A stretch of 64,000 nucleotides of DNA from Mycolicibacterium sp. MU0050 (GCF_963378085.1 NZ_OY726395.1:3224001-3288000), one strand, 5' to 3'. Counted from the first letter of the stretch, positions 1 to 9,599 are shown. The notes: generated from the letters alone by a model not told the origin. Numbers and translations: made by a program.

Positions 1-494
1 CGCGCGGAATGGAAAGCGGCGCCGCCGAATTCGTCCAACCCGTCGAAGTCCGGAATCAGCGGGATGTGCAGCCCGCCGGCACCGGAGATGAGGAACTGGG
101 CCACGTATTCCGTACCGTCGGTGGTGAATACGTGCCAGCGCAGTTCGTCGTCGTCCCATACCGCGCGGTCCACATGCGCGCCGAAGTGGACGTGGCGCCG
201 CAACCCGTACTTGCTGGTGACACCCAGCAGATAGTCCTGGATCTCCGGCTGGAACGACCACATGTGCGTCCAGTCGGCCTTCGGCTCGAAGGAGAACGAG
301 TACATGTGCGACGGGATGTCGCAGGCACACCCGGGGTAGGTGTTGTCGCGCCAGGTCCCGCCGATCTCGTCGGCCTTCTCGAGGAGCAGGAATTCGACGC
401 CCTGCCGCTGCAAGGCGATGGCCATCCCGATACCGGAGAACCCGGTACCGATGATCAGGGCACGGGTCTGAACGGGCGCGGTGGCGTCGGTCAT
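1..494 (-). CDS. FAD-dependent monooxygenase, Baeyer-Villiger type (C-terminus beyond window)
   Basis: Only the first 164 residues lie inside the window. They show an N-terminal dinucleotide-binding glycine motif (GTGFSGIGMA, about residues 16-25) followed by the GGTWRxNxYPG signature near residues 45-57, typical of flavin-containing and Baeyer-Villiger monooxygenases, which use FAD, NADPH and O2 to oxygenate ketones or other organics. The ATG at 494 is the obvious family start. A TetR gene ends 41 bp upstream on the same strand, so the two probably form a regulator-enzyme operon. The pair matches the order Rv3049c-Rv3050c beside nrdE in M. tuberculosis. Substrate unknown. Confidence 0.85.
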   Translation of the reverse strand, partial: MTDATAPVQTRALIIGTGFSGIGMAIALQRQGVEFLLLEKADEIGGTWRDNTYPGCACDIPSHMYSFSFEPKADWTHMWSFQPEIQDYLLGVTSKYGLRRHVHFGAHVDRAVWDDDELRWHVFTTDGTEYVAQFLISGAGGLHIPLIPDFDGLDEFGGAAFHSA

Positions 495-535
495 GCGACC
501 ACGCTACCCGCCCTATGCGGAACCGGCGGTACCGG

Positions 536-1282
536 CTACTTCGCCTCCGCCCCGTCGCGCGGGACGGCCTGGTGAATCGGCAGGTCAGGATCGATTTTGA
601 TGCCCAGCAGCGCCGTCGTGCCGATGATCGCACCCATCATGATCGTGGTCAGATGCTCGATGAATTTGTCGCGCGGCATCCGTCGGGGGCTGTCCGGGCT
701 GGGTCCCAGCCACCAGTCGGTCGACGACGCCGCGGTGCCGAACGTCGCGAACGCGGCCAGTTCCATCGCCTGGCGGTCGAGCTCCATCTCGCGCAGCTCG
801 TTGTTGAACAGTTCGGCCATTGCCAGGGTGATCTCGCGGCCCTCGTTGACCGCCCGCATGGTGGCCTCGGCCTGCTCCGGAAAACGGCCCTGCAGGACGA
901 ATCGCACCACGTTGGGATGTTCGTCCACCAGGTACACGTACTGCTCGATGCTGCGCTTGATGACCTCGCTGGCCGAATCGGTGGCCAGGTTGATCACCGG
1001 GAAGATCTCGGCCCAGAGCATGTCGCGCAATCGCTCGCCGATCGCCTGGAACAGGTCCGCCTTGTCCGTGAAGTGGCGGTAGATCTTCGGTTTGGCCGTT
1101 CCGGCCTCCTCGGCGATCTCGCGCACGCTGACTTCCGGGCCGCGTTGGTCGATGGCGCGGAAGGCGGCATCGACGATTTGGGACCGCACCTGCTTGCGGT
1201 GCTCCCGCCAGCGCTCGCTGCGGGCGTCGACCTTCGGCCCGGCGGCGGTCTCACCGCCCGGCTTCGGCTTGGGTCGAGGCAC
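536..1282 (-). CDS. TetR-family transcriptional regulator (Rv3050c-like)
   Basis: About 248 residues. The N-terminal TetR helix-turn-helix spans about residues 25-75 (VREIAEEAGTAKPKIYRHF), followed by a helical ligand-binding domain. It lies directly upstream of the monooxygenase and probably controls it. The start is uncertain: the conserved protein begins near PRPKPKPGG, which suggests the GTG at 1282. GTG 1297 has a close GGGAG, and an ATG at 1363 would give 275 residues with an atypical N-terminus. The short inverted repeat TGAC-N4-GTCA at 1358-1369, between this gene and the divergent reductase, could be part of its operator, but it is weak. Confidence 0.8.
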   Translation of the reverse strand: MPRPKPKPGGETAAGPKVDARSERWREHRKQVRSQIVDAAFRAIDQRGPEVSVREIAEEAGTAKPKIYRHFTDKADLFQAIGERLRDMLWAEIFPVINLATDSASEVIKRSIEQYVYLVDEHPNVVRFVLQGRFPEQAEATMRAVNEGREITLAMAELFNNELREMELDRQAMELAAFATFGTAASSTDWWLGPSPDSPRRMPRDKFIEHLTTIMMGAIIGTTALLGIKIDPDLPIHQAVPRDGAEAK

Positions 1283-1520
1283 GCGCACGCCCAGCACTGT
1301 ACTCCCACCGGCGCGCTGACCTGGCACAACAGCCCATACACGCCGGTGCGTCGGCAATGACATGGGTCACAGATTGGTCAGCAATGGCGAAACAAGTTGA
1401 AACCCAAAGTATTTGGCCGCTACGCGCGTCGACACCGGCGAGCAGCGCCGCGGCGTACGCTTAACATGGCGAAAGAGTCCAGCAGCAACCGAAACGACCA
1501 GCAGCGAAACGGGACCATTT

Positions 1521-2702
1521 GTGACGCAGCGATTCGACGTGGCGATCGCCGGCGGAGGACCGGCAGGCTCGGCGGCAGCGTGGCAGGCGGCGCAGGCCGG
1601 GGCACGCGTGATAGTGCTGGACAAGGCGGACTTCCCCCGCGACAAGCCCTGCGGCGACGGCCTGACCGCACGCGCGGTGAGCTATCTGCAGAAGATGGGG
1701 CTGGCCCCGGAGGTCAGCAAGTTCCACCGCGTCGACCGGGTCACCGTGTTCAGCCCCAGCCAGTGGGAGCTGTCGTTCCCCCAACGCCCCGGCATGCCCA
1801 ACCACGGCCATACCGTCAGCCGCACCGAACTCGACATGCTGCTGCTCAAGCACGCCGAGTCCGCCGGGGTCACCGTGCGGCAGTCGGCGGAGGTCGCCGG
1901 CCCCGAACTCGACGACCGCGAACGCGTCACGGGAGTGGTGCTCAAAAGCGGCGAGAAGGTCCTCGCGGATGCGGTGATCGCCGCCGACGGCGCCTACTCC
2001 CCCATCAAGCGTGCGATGAAACTGGATTCGCGCTACAACGGCTACTCGGCCATCGCGATCCGCGCCGAGATACATGCCAACCGGCCGGACACCGACAGTC
2101 TGGACATCTATTGCAAGCTGCTCTTCGACGGCGACCAGCTCCCCGGCTACGGCTGGGTGTTCCCGATGGGCGCCGGCCGCTTCAACATCGGCCTGGGTTA
2201 CGTCAACAGCTATCGAAACTGGCAGTCCATCAACGCCACTCAGTTCCTCGGCGAGTTCCTGCGCACCCTGCCCGCCGAGTGGGAGCTCCCCACGATCGAC
2301 GAGCTGAAGAAGAACAAGAGCGTGCGGGCCTGGCGGCTGCCGATGGGATTCACCGCCTGGCCGCCGTGGCGCCCGGGTGTGCTGTTCGCCGGCGACTCGC
2401 TGGGCGCGGGGAAACCCGCCTCCGGCGCGGGCATCTCCAAGGCCCTGGAGTCGGGTCTGGTGGCCGGCGAGAGCGCCGTGGCCGCGTTGACCAACGGCGG
2501 CCCGGACGACTTCACCAACTACCAGCAGCGCCTGCAGGCCAGCTGGGGCCGGGAATACCGGCGCGGACGCGCCTTTCACAAATTGATCGGCTATCCGAAG
2601 GTCGCCGAGACCGGGCTGAAGCTGCTCGACAACGCCGCCTTCCGGGACCGACTGCTCAAGGCCCTGTACAAGAAGGCGCAGGGGCCGCAACACCGCTACT
2701 GA
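1521..2702 (+). CDS. Geranylgeranyl-reductase-family FAD oxidoreductase
   Basis: About 393 residues if the GTG at 1521 is used; an upstream ATG at 1413 would add 36 residues of low-complexity sequence that does not look like the family. The N-terminal Rossmann motif AGGGPAGSAAA is followed by FPRDKPCGDGLT, a hallmark of the geranylgeranyl reductase/MenJ group. Further on are GYGWVFPMG and a C-terminal FAD motif (LFAGDSLGAGKPASGAG). Such enzymes reduce isoprenoid double bonds, for example in menaquinone or lipid-linked isoprenoids; the actual substrate here is not determinable. It is divergent from the TetR gene at 536-1282. A VOC-domain gene follows 29 bp downstream. Confidence 0.8.
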   Translation: MTQRFDVAIAGGGPAGSAAAWQAAQAGARVIVLDKADFPRDKPCGDGLTARAVSYLQKMGLAPEVSKFHRVDRVTVFSPSQWELSFPQRPGMPNHGHTVSRTELDMLLLKHAESAGVTVRQSAEVAGPELDDRERVTGVVLKSGEKVLADAVIAADGAYSPIKRAMKLDSRYNGYSAIAIRAEIHANRPDTDSLDIYCKLLFDGDQLPGYGWVFPMGAGRFNIGLGYVNSYRNWQSINATQFLGEFLRTLPAEWELPTIDELKKNKSVRAWRLPMGFTAWPPWRPGVLFAGDSLGAGKPASGAGISKALESGLVAGESAVAALTNGGPDDFTNYQQRLQASWGREYRRGRAFHKLIGYPKVAETGLKLLDNAAFRDRLLKALYKKAQGPQHRY

Positions 2703-2731
2703 GTGGGCACCACCACGTAAAGTCGCAGACC

Positions 2732-3148
2732 GTGGAGCAACGCATCAGTCTCATCACGCTCGGCGTCGACGACCTCACGCGCAGCCGATCCTTCTTCGAG
2801 CAGGGCCTCGGCTGGTCGGTGTCCGGTGAGTACGACGAGGTGGCCTTCTACCAGTTGCCCGGGATCGCGCTCGCGCTGTTCGGCCGGGCCGATCTCGCCG
2901 CGGATGCAGGCGTGAAGGTCGACGGCCGCTTCAGCGGGATCAGCATCGCCATCAATGAACGCAACGAAGCCGACGTGGATGCCACGATGGCCCGCGCCCA
3001 GGTCGCCGGCGCCACCGTGGTCAAGGCCCCGCACAAGACCTATTGGGGCGGCTACTCCGGTTACTTCGCCGACCTCGACGGCCACGTGTGGGAGGTGGCG
3101 TACAACCCGTCCTGGACCATCAATGCCGATGGGTCCGTGACCATCTGA
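2732..3148 (+). CDS. VOC/glyoxalase-fold protein
   Basis: 138 residues from a GTG start; no other start lies in this frame after the upstream gene's stop. The sequence shows one vicinal-oxygen-chelate module: LGVDDLTRSRSFFEQGLGW at the N-terminus and YFADLDGHVWEVAYNP near residues 110-128. This is the glyoxalase/bleomycin-resistance/dioxygenase fold, often metal-binding. The terminal HVWEV motif retains a potential metal ligand Glu. The enzymatic role is unknown. It sits 29 bp after the reductase gene and may be co-transcribed. It converges with the next gene with only 4 bp between stops. Confidence 0.8.
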   Translation: MEQRISLITLGVDDLTRSRSFFEQGLGWSVSGEYDEVAFYQLPGIALALFGRADLAADAGVKVDGRFSGISIAINERNEADVDATMARAQVAGATVVKAPHKTYWGGYSGYFADLDGHVWEVAYNPSWTINADGSVTI

Positions 3149-3152
3149 ACCG

Positions 3153-3872
3153 TCAGCGGCGCCCGCGCTTGGCCCGGCCCGGCTTGCGGTCGGTCTTGGC
3201 GGCGGCGCGGGCGGCCTGCTTCGCCAGCGTCTTCTCTCGCGCGGTGCGCTTGGGCATCGGCTGCGACTGCCCGCGCGACGACCCGGGCTTGCGGCCCCGC
3301 ACGATCCCGATGAAGTCCTCGATCGGCGCCGATTGTGGGCCCTCCGGAACCGCCAGCGCCACCGCGCAACTGGGCGCGCCGCTGATCGGACGGAAGGTGA
3401 GATCCTTGCGGTGATACAGCCGCGCCAGCGATTGCGGAACCATCAGCACCCCGACCCCGGCAGCGACGAGTTCCATTGCATCCTGGGTGGTTTCGGGCCG
3501 ATGCTCGACCGGGGTCCCCGGCGCGTCCGGCCAGTCCAGCACGTGATCGTGGGGCAGCAGCACGGGCTCCCCATGCAGGTCCGCCGCGGCGACGTCGTCG
3601 GCCGCGGTGAGCAGATGGTCGACGGGCACCACCACGACCGCCGTCTCCTCGTAGAGCGGGATGACGGCCAAACCGGACGTGTCGGCCGGCAACCGCAGTA
3701 CCGCGAGGTCGACCGCGCCGGTCCGGACCGCGTCGGCGGCGTCGGCCGCGGCCACGAGGGTCAGCTGCAGCGGCACCTCCGGCCGGCGCTGCGCCCAGTT
3801 GCGGGCCCACTTCGCCGGTGTCGCGCCGGGGACGTACCCGAGGGTCAGCGAGCGCGACGACGACGGAGCCAC
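3153..3872 (-). CDS. LysR substrate-binding-domain protein lacking the HTH, with a basic C-terminal tail
   Basis: 239 residues from GTG 3872. Residues about 8-190 read as a type-2 periplasmic-binding/LysR effector domain (LTLGYVPGA at the start, AVDLAVLRLP, VAAGVGVLMVPQSLARLYH). The N-terminal winged helix-turn-helix of LysR regulators is absent, since the protein begins at the effector domain. The last ~45 residues are very rich in Lys, Arg and Ala (PMPKRTAREKTLAKQAARAA and onward), as in nucleic-acid-binding tails. It is divergent from the DUF5997 gene by 29 bp. I recall this neighbour pair as common in actinobacteria. Role unknown; it may be a ligand sensor. Confidence 0.8.
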   Translation of the reverse strand: MAPSSSRSLTLGYVPGATPAKWARNWAQRRPEVPLQLTLVAAADAADAVRTGAVDLAVLRLPADTSGLAVIPLYEETAVVVVPVDHLLTAADDVAAADLHGEPVLLPHDHVLDWPDAPGTPVEHRPETTQDAMELVAAGVGVLMVPQSLARLYHRKDLTFRPISGAPSCAVALAVPEGPQSAPIEDFIGIVRGRKPGSSRGQSQPMPKRTAREKTLAKQAARAAAKTDRKPGRAKRGRR

Positions 3873-3901
3873 CGCCTCAGGCTACCGATACGCTGGTCGC
3901 C

Positions 3902-4288
3902 ATGAGCAGGCCGAACACCCAGTCCATGAAACCCGCCACCGCGGCGAAGAAGCTGGACGTGTACTTGCCCGCGACGCCCGCGGAGTTCCAGGAGAACGCG
4001 ATCACCCGCGCCGAGCTCGCCGCTCTGCAGGCCGACCCGCCGCAGTGGCTCCAGGACCTCCGCAAGCACGGGCCGCACCCGAAGAACCTGGTGGCCGCCA
4101 AGCTCGGGGTGTCGATCGCCGGGCTGGCCCGCGGCGGGGTCAGCGATGCGCTGACCACCGAGCAGATCGAGCAGCTGCTGGCCGACAAGCCGGACTGGCT
4201 GGTCGCCGAACGGGAGAGCTACCAGGAGGTGCTGCGCGAGCAGCGGCGCCTGAAGGCCGTGCGCGCCCAGAAGGCACGCGGGAGCTGA
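3902..4288 (+). CDS. DUF5997-like small conserved protein
   Basis: 128 residues from ATG 3902 (MSRPNTQSMKPATAAKKLDV). It is soluble and mostly helical by composition, with the conserved pieces LPATPAEFQ, LQADPPQWLQDLRKHGPHP and a second helical half rich in charged residues. No catalytic motif is visible. It resembles the actinobacterial family called DUF5997 and is divergently paired with the HTH-less LysR-domain protein, which supports a shared function. An upstream in-frame ATG at 3818 would run back through the divergent gene and is unlikely. Confidence 0.7.
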   Translation: MSRPNTQSMKPATAAKKLDVYLPATPAEFQENAITRAELAALQADPPQWLQDLRKHGPHPKNLVAAKLGVSIAGLARGGVSDALTTEQIEQLLADKPDWLVAERESYQEVLREQRRLKAVRAQKARGS

Positions 4289-4301
4289 CGACCGGCCCGG
4301 G

Positions 4302-5063
4302 TCAGCGGGTGGTGTACCCGCCGTTGGCGAACAGCGTCTGCCCGGTGATCCAGTGGCCGTCGGTGGCCAGGAAATCCACGATGGGCGCGATGTCCTCGAT
4401 GAGGGTCAGGCGGTTGCCCATCCCTTGCGACTTGTGGAATTCGACGCGCTCGGGGGTCTCCTGCCCGTAGAAGAAGGGGGTGTCCATGGGGCCGGGTGCG
4501 ATCGCGTTGACGTTGATGCCGCGGGTGCCGAATTCCTTTGCGGCGGCCCGGTTGAAGTGCTCCACCGGAGACTTCCCGCCCGCGTAGGTGGAGTAGCCGT
4601 CGGTGAACGCGCCCAGCAGCGCGGTCACGATGGTGATCAGGGAGCCGTCGTCGTTGAGGGTGCGACCCGCCTCCTTGATGAAGAAGTACGCCGCCTTGGC
4701 GTTGATGTCGAGCATCGAGTCGAAGTCGGCCTCGGTGGTGTCCAGGATGGGCTTGCGTAGGACCTTCCCGACAGTGTTCACCGCAACGTCGATGCCGCCG
4801 AATTCCGATGCGGCCGCATCGAAGAAGGCGGTGACGGTCGACGGTGCGGTCAGGTCGCCCTGGAACAGCAGGGCGCGGGCACCGGCGGCCTCGACCGCGG
4901 CGACGGTCTCCCGGGCCTGCGCCTCGGACGCGGCGCTGTTGTAGTGCACCGCGACGTTGGCTCCCTGCTCCGCCAGATGGCGGCTCACCAGGCCGCCGAG
5001 ATTCTTGCCGCCGCCGGCGACCACGGCGGTCTTGCCGGAAAGTTTGCGGGCGCTGTCTGTCAT
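4302..5063 (-). CDS. Short-chain dehydrogenase/reductase
   Basis: 253 residues. The ATG at 5063 is preceded by GGAGGACACGAC, a strong ribosome-binding site, so the longer frame to 5132 is not used. It shows the SDR cofactor motif as AGGGKNLGG (slightly divergent from TGxxxGxG), VAVHYNSAAS, an N-containing NTVGK segment, YAGGK as the catalytic YxxxK, and PGPMDTPFF after it. This is an NAD(P)-dependent oxidoreductase of classical type; substrate unknown. A LysR regulator starts 118 bp upstream on the other strand, the usual arrangement for regulation of the SDR by that LysR. Confidence 0.87.
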   Translation of the reverse strand: MTDSARKLSGKTAVVAGGGKNLGGLVSRHLAEQGANVAVHYNSAASEAQARETVAAVEAAGARALLFQGDLTAPSTVTAFFDAAASEFGGIDVAVNTVGKVLRKPILDTTEADFDSMLDINAKAAYFFIKEAGRTLNDDGSLITIVTALLGAFTDGYSTYAGGKSPVEHFNRAAAKEFGTRGINVNAIAPGPMDTPFFYGQETPERVEFHKSQGMGNRLTLIEDIAPIVDFLATDGHWITGQTLFANGGYTTR

Positions 5064-5181
5064 GTCGTGTCCTCCGACGGTTGTGATATTTGCTGTAGCT
5101 TCCAAACTAAGCGCAGGACACTCAACCAACAAGCGAATATTTATGGACCTTTAACAACTATTACTTGTGTATCTTGGGCGG

Positions 5182-6066
5182 GTGACCACGCCTGACCTCC
5201 GCCGCCTGGAACAGTTCGTCGCCGCGATGGAGGAGCCCACCCTCGCGGCGGCGGCGGCCAGGCTGCACGTGAGCCAGCAAGCACTCTCCGCGGCGTTGCG
5301 GCAGCTCGAACGCGAGCTGGGGACCTTGCTGTTCACCCGGTCCGGGCGGCGCCTGGCGCCCACCGCCTCGGCACGCACCCTGTACGAGGGCGCACCCGCG
5401 GTGCTGGCCGGCGCGCGCCGACTGGCCGCCCGGGCCCGCGAGGCGGGCGCCGAGCGCGAACGCCCGTTCGTGGTGGGCCGCAGTCCGGCGGTGACCGCCG
5501 ATGAGGCGTTCGTCTTGCTGGAACCGCTGATCGCCCGCGCTGTCCCGGTGTCCATCACGGTGCGGGAGGTGTTCCCGTCCGCGGTGGCCGACGAGCTGTA
5601 CGACGGCACCCTGGACCTGATGCTGCGGCGCGGCGTCGCCCTGCCGGACCGCCTCGCGGGTGCGACGCTGACCTACCACCCGTTGCGCGTGGCGCTGCAC
5701 CGCGACCACCCGCTCGCCGGGCGCGCCCGGTTGGCCCTGGCCGAACTCGCGTCCTCACCGATCGTGGTGTGGGCGCCGCCGCACACGTCGTTCTACACCG
5801 ATTTCCTTGTGGCGCAATGCCGACGGGCCGGATTCGAGCCCGATCTGGTGGTGAACCGGGTCCAGGGCACCCCACCGGATACCGCGGTACTGGCGGCGCC
5901 GCAGGCGGCGGCCTTCGTCACCGGGCCCGTCGGTGCCCGGTTCGAAGGACGGGTCGCGGTGCGCGAACTCGATGACGCGCCGCAGGTTCCGGTGCAGGCG
6001 TTGTGGTTGCCGCACACCACCGACCCGCTACGCGCGGAGCTGCTGGCCGCCTATCCCCCGGCGTGA
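5182..6066 (+). CDS. LysR-family transcriptional regulator
   Basis: 294 residues from the GTG at 5182 (VTTPDLRRLEQFVA); a GTG five codons earlier is possible. The N-terminal winged HTH is clear (LAAAAARLHVSQQALSAALRQLERELGTLLF, about residues 18-50), followed by the effector domain. It is divergent from the SDR at 4302-5063, which it probably regulates. The 118-bp intergenic region is AT-rich around 5100-5170, unlike its surroundings, and probably holds both promoters. The last 16 bp overlap the 3' end of the convergent membrane-protein gene. Confidence 0.87.
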   Translation: MTTPDLRRLEQFVAAMEEPTLAAAAARLHVSQQALSAALRQLERELGTLLFTRSGRRLAPTASARTLYEGAPAVLAGARRLAARAREAGAERERPFVVGRSPAVTADEAFVLLEPLIARAVPVSITVREVFPSAVADELYDGTLDLMLRRGVALPDRLAGATLTYHPLRVALHRDHPLAGRARLALAELASSPIVVWAPPHTSFYTDFLVAQCRRAGFEPDLVVNRVQGTPPDTAVLAAPQAAAFVTGPVGARFEGRVAVRELDDAPQVPVQALWLPHTTDPLRAELLAAYPPA

Positions 6067-6782
6067 GGAGGCGCGACGAAGCAGTACGCCCGTGGCGTTT
6101 CCCGGTAGACAACGGTCTTGGCCGCCGGCGGGCAAGCCGGATCGTCGACCACACCGTCGACGCGACGGATGACCCTGACGTTCGCGGCGGGATCCGCGCA
6201 GTCGGCAGGCGCGACGGTGGCGCCGAGCGCGTAACAGCGGCCCTCACGCAGGTTGAACATGAAGCAGTACGTCCGTACCCCGCTGGTCAACAGCGGGTAT
6301 CTGGCGCCACCACGCGAGCCGTCCGGACAACTCGCGGTCGCGTCACCCTTCGACGCCAGCTGCAGCGTGGCGTCGGAGCTGCTGCAATCGGCAGCTTCTA
6401 CGTTCAACCTGCGCGCCGCGAAGTCCTCGGCGGTGATGCACTGTCCCTCATTGAGATTGCTCGCGGAAGGCGGCGCGGCACGCGTGTCGGCGAGCGCCGA
6501 CAGGACGTGCCCGATTCCGAGAAGCGTCACCAGGGAACCGATCACGAGGAACACGGTTCCCCGCCCCGCCGGCCGGGACGGCCCGTGGTCGCCCAGGTTG
6601 GCGGGGCCGGTGTCGTCGTTCTGCAGCAGGCGCTCGGCGTCGCGGGTCACCCAGCGTCGGTGCGCGCGACGGCGGTAGAGCCCGACGGCCAACAACAGTG
6701 CACCGGCCAGCGGAAAGATCAGCGCGGCGGTCGCGCTGCCCAACCGGTAGGCCACCAGGTCATCGGCGAACAACTCGACCAC
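6051..6782 (-). CDS. Membrane-anchored protein with Cys-rich extracellular domain, function unknown
   Basis: 243 residues from GTG 6782. Two hydrophobic segments are visible, about residues 11-36 and 77-99, separated by a charged loop (YRRRAHRRWVTRDAERLL). The C-terminal ~140 residues carry paired cysteines spread evenly (QCI, DCSS, SCPD, YCFM, RCYA, DCAD, ACPP, YCFV), suggesting an exported, disulfide-stabilised domain. This resembles septum-formation or DUF4333-type mycobacterial proteins only in general style; I do not recognise the family. It lies 172 bp downstream of nrdE in the same direction and overlaps the convergent LysR gene by 16 bp. Confidence 0.7.
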   Translation of the reverse strand: MVELFADDLVAYRLGSATAALIFPLAGALLLAVGLYRRRAHRRWVTRDAERLLQNDDTGPANLGDHGPSRPAGRGTVFLVIGSLVTLLGIGHVLSALADTRAAPPSASNLNEGQCITAEDFAARRLNVEAADCSSSDATLQLASKGDATASCPDGSRGGARYPLLTSGVRTYCFMFNLREGRCYALGATVAPADCADPAANVRVIRRVDGVVDDPACPPAAKTVVYRETPRAYCFVAPPHAGG

Positions 6783-6954
6783 AACGATCCCCCTGATAGA
6801 TGTTGTGGGGAGCCTAACCCGATCTGCGCGTTGGCGTGCTCACCGATTTGTACGCGGCGGCCGATGCTGCGGATTGCGACGCCGCCACGGCGCGTCCCGG
6901 ACGAAACCGCACGATCGGCGGAGGCCCGAGTGGCGCGCCGCGGCCGGCGACGGT

Positions 6955-9138
6955 CTACAGCATGCAGGACACGCAACCCTCGACTTCGGTTCCCTCCAAA
7001 GCCATCTGGCGCAACCGGATGTAGTAGAGCGTCTTGATGCCCTTGCGCCACGCGTAGATCTGCGCCTTGTTCACGTCGCGCGTGGTGGCGGTGTCCTTGA
7101 AGAACAGCGTCAGGCTCAGACCCTGGTCCACATGCTGAGTGGCGGCCGCGTAGGTGTCGATGACCTTCTCGAAGCCGATCTCGTAGGCATCCTGGTAGTA
7201 CTCCAGGTTGTCGTTGGTCATGTAGGGCGCCGGGTAGTAGACGCGGCCGATCTTGCCTTCCTTGCGGATTTCGACCTTGCTGGCGATCGGGTGGATCGAC
7301 GACGTCGAGTGGTTGATGTAGGAGATGGATCCCGTCGGCGGGACGGCCTGCAGGTTCTGGTTGTAGATCCCGTGGGCCTGCACCGACTCCTTCAACCGCT
7401 TCCAGTCGTCCTGGTTGGGGATCCGGATGCCGGCGTCGCTGAACAACTGGCGCACCCGCTCGGTCGCCGGCTCCCACACCTGATCGGTGTATTTGTCGAA
7501 GAACTCACCCGAGGCGTACTTCGAGCGCTCGAAGCCCTTGAAGGCCGTGCCGCGTTCGATGGCGATCTTGTTCGACGCCCGCAGCGCGTGATAGAGCACC
7601 GTGTAGAAGTAGATGTTGGTGAAGTCGATGCCCTCTTCGGAACCGTAGAAGATCCGCTCGCGCGCCAGGTAGCCGTGCAGGTTCATCTGCCCCAGGCCGA
7701 TGGCGTGCGATTCGTTGTTGCCCTTCTCGATCGAGGGCACCGAGACGATGCTGGTCTGGTCCGACACCGCGGTCAGCCCGCGGATGGCCACCTCGATGGT
7801 CTGCGCGAAATCCGGCGAGTCCATCGCCTTGGCGATGTTCAGCGAGCCGAGGTTGCACGAGATGTCCTTGCCCACCTTGGAATACGACAGATCCTCGTTG
7901 TACTCCGATGCGGTGGAGACCTGCAGGATCTCCGAGCACAGGTTGGAGTGGGTGATCTTGCCGTCGATCGGGTTGGCCCGGTTGACGGTGTCCTCGAACA
8001 TGACGTACGGGTAGCCGGACTCGAACTGCAGCTCGGCCAACGTCTGGAAGAACTCGCGCGCCTTGATCTTCGTCTTGCGGATCCGCGCGTCGTCGACCAT
8101 CTCGTAGTACTTCTCGGTGACCGAGACATCGGCGAACGGCACCCCGTACACGCGCTCCACGTCGTACGGCGAGAACAGGTACATGTCCTCGTTCTTCTTG
8201 GCCAGCTCGAAGGTGATGTCCGGGATCACCACACCCAGACTCAGCGTCTTGATCCGGATCTTCTCGTCGGCGTTCTCCCGCTTGGTGTCCAGGAATCGGT
8301 AGATGTCGGGGTGGTGCGCGTGCAGGTACACCGCCCCGGCCCCCTGCCGAGCGCCGAGTTGGTTGGCGTAGGAGAACGAGTCCTCGAGCAGCTTCATGAT
8401 CGGGATGACACCGGAACTCTGGTTCTCGATGTTCTTGATCGGCGCGCCGTGCTCGCGAATGTTGGTCAGCAGCAACGCCACTCCGCCGCCCCGCTTGGAC
8501 AGCTGCAGCGCGGAGTTGATCGAGCGGCCGATGGACTCCATGTTGTCCTCGATGCGCAGCAGGAAGCAGCTCACCGGCTCGCCGCGCTGCTTCTTGCCCG
8601 AGTTGAGGAACGTCGGGGTGGCGGGCTGGAACCGGCCGTCGATGATCTCGTCGACCAGCTTCTCGGCCAGCAGGGTGTCGCCGGCGGCCAGCGTGAGCGC
8701 CACCATCACCACGCGGTCCTCGAAGCGTTCGAGGTAGCGCTTACCGTCGAAGGTCTTCAGGGTGTAGGACGTGTAGTACTTGAAGGCGCCCAGGAACGTC
8801 GGGAACCGGAACTTCTTGCCGTAGGCGCGATCCAGCAGCGACTTGACGAAGTTGCGCGAGTACTGGTCGAGCACCTCACGCTCGTAGTACTCCTTCTCGA
8901 TCAGGTAGTCGAGCTTCTCGTCCTGACTGTGGAAGAAGACCGTGTTCTGGTTGACGTGCTGCAGGAAGAACTCCCGGGCCGCCAGCACGTCCTTGTCGAA
9001 CTGAATCTTGCCGTCGGCGTCGTACAGATTCAGCATCGCGTTCAGCGCGTGATAGTCCAGTTCGGACTGCGTCCCGGAAGGCGCCGTGTGCGCGCCCGAG
9101 GTGACTACAGGTTCTGCAGCTGTGACGGTAGGTGGCAC
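6955..9138 (-). CDS. nrdE: Class Ib ribonucleoside-diphosphate reductase, alpha subunit NrdE
   Basis: 727 residues. It reduces ribonucleoside diphosphates to deoxyribonucleotides with the NrdF radical subunit, using electrons from NrdH. Family landmarks: [50 protein letters not shown] and the C-terminal redox pair in EGCVSCML, which accepts electrons from NrdH. The GTG at 9138 ([10 protein letters not shown]) matches the M. tuberculosis start; the frame remains open to 9237 inside nrdI. It overlaps nrdI by 34 bp, so translation is coupled. nrdF is not in the window. In M. tuberculosis nrdF2 lies just beyond the monooxygenase-TetR pair, that is, left of this window. Confidence 0.97.
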   Translation of the reverse strand: MPPTVTAAEPVVTSGAHTAPSGTQSELDYHALNAMLNLYDADGKIQFDKDVLAAREFFLQHVNQNTVFFHSQDEKLDYLIEKEYYEREVLDQYSRNFVKSLLDRAYGKKFRFPTFLGAFKYYTSYTLKTFDGKRYLERFEDRVVMVALTLAAGDTLLAEKLVDEIIDGRFQPATPTFLNSGKKQRGEPVSCFLLRIEDNMESIGRSINSALQLSKRGGGVALLLTNIREHGAPIKNIENQSSGVIPIMKLLEDSFSYANQLGARQGAGAVYLHAHHPDIYRFLDTKRENADEKIRIKTLSLGVVIPDITFELAKKNEDMYLFSPYDVERVYGVPFADVSVTEKYYEMVDDARIRKTKIKAREFFQTLAELQFESGYPYVMFEDTVNRANPIDGKITHSNLCSEILQVSTASEYNEDLSYSKVGKDISCNLGSLNIAKAMDSPDFAQTIEVAIRGLTAVSDQTSIVSVPSIEKGNNESHAIGLGQMNLHGYLARERIFYGSEEGIDFTNIYFYTVLYHALRASNKIAIERGTAFKGFERSKYASGEFFDKYTDQVWEPATERVRQLFSDAGIRIPNQDDWKRLKESVQAHGIYNQNLQAVPPTGSISYINHSTSSIHPIASKVEIRKEGKIGRVYYPAPYMTNDNLEYYQDAYEIGFEKVIDTYAAATQHVDQGLSLTLFFKDTATTRDVNKAQIYAWRKGIKTLYYIRLRQMALEGTEVEGCVSCML

Positions 9139-9599
9139 GTCTGTTCCTTCCAGAAATCCTTCAAGCCCGCCCGGACGGCGAAGACGTCGTCCGTGGTGCC
9201 CATCAGTTCGAATCGGTAGAGAAAAGGGACGCCGCACTTACGCGAGACGACTTCGCCCGCGTAGGCGAACTCGGCGCCGAAGTTGGTGTTGCCCGCGGCG
9301 ATCACGCCGCGGATCAACGACCGGTTGTGTTTGTTGTTCAGGAACGCGATGACCTGCTTGGGGACGTACCCACCGGCGTCGGGGTCCGGGCCGTTGGCGC
9401 GTCCGCCGCCGTAGGTCGGCAGGATCAGCACGTACGGGGTGTCGACCTCGATGCGGTCATGCAACGGGATGCGCGTCACGGGACCGGGCCATTCGAGCTT
9501 GCGCACGAATCGGTGGGTGTACTCCGACACGCTGGAGAAGTAGACCAGGCTGCCCACCGGCTGCACCTGCTCGGCGCGCTCGGTGTCAGTGCTCGGCAC
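9105..9599 (-). CDS. nrdI: NrdI flavodoxin-like activator of class Ib RNR
   Basis: 164 residues from a GTG at 9599 preceded by GGGAGGGG. NrdI is a small FMN protein that supplies the oxidant used to build the manganese-tyrosyl radical in NrdF. Flavodoxin-like motifs: [17 protein letters not shown] near the N-terminus (phosphate loop), LPTYGGG, and [11 protein letters not shown] with YRFELMGT toward the C-terminus. It lies between nrdH (39-bp gap) and nrdE (34-bp overlap) in the standard nrdHIE order. Confidence 0.96.
   Translation of the reverse strand: MPSTDTERAEQVQPVGSLVYFSSVSEYTHRFVRKLEWPGPVTRIPLHDRIEVDTPYVLILPTYGGGRANGPDPDAGGYVPKQVIAFLNNKHNRSLIRGVIAAGNTNFGAEFAYAGEVVSRKCGVPFLYRFELMGTTDDVFAVRAGLKDFWKEQTCHLPSQLQNL

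Noticed and set aside
1397..3148. A long frame joining a reductase-overlapping segment to the VOC protein.
   Set aside because: The first 445 codons are the shifted frame of the reductase gene (Arg/Pro/Gly-rich, no motif); only the part from 2732 is a real protein.
6805..9219. Long plus-strand frame opposite nrdE (804 codons), and similar ones opposite hucL, nuoD, hypD and hypF.
   Set aside because: High-GC mirror frames with Arg/His/Gly-rich translations, no ribosome-binding sites, and complete conserved genes on the other strand.
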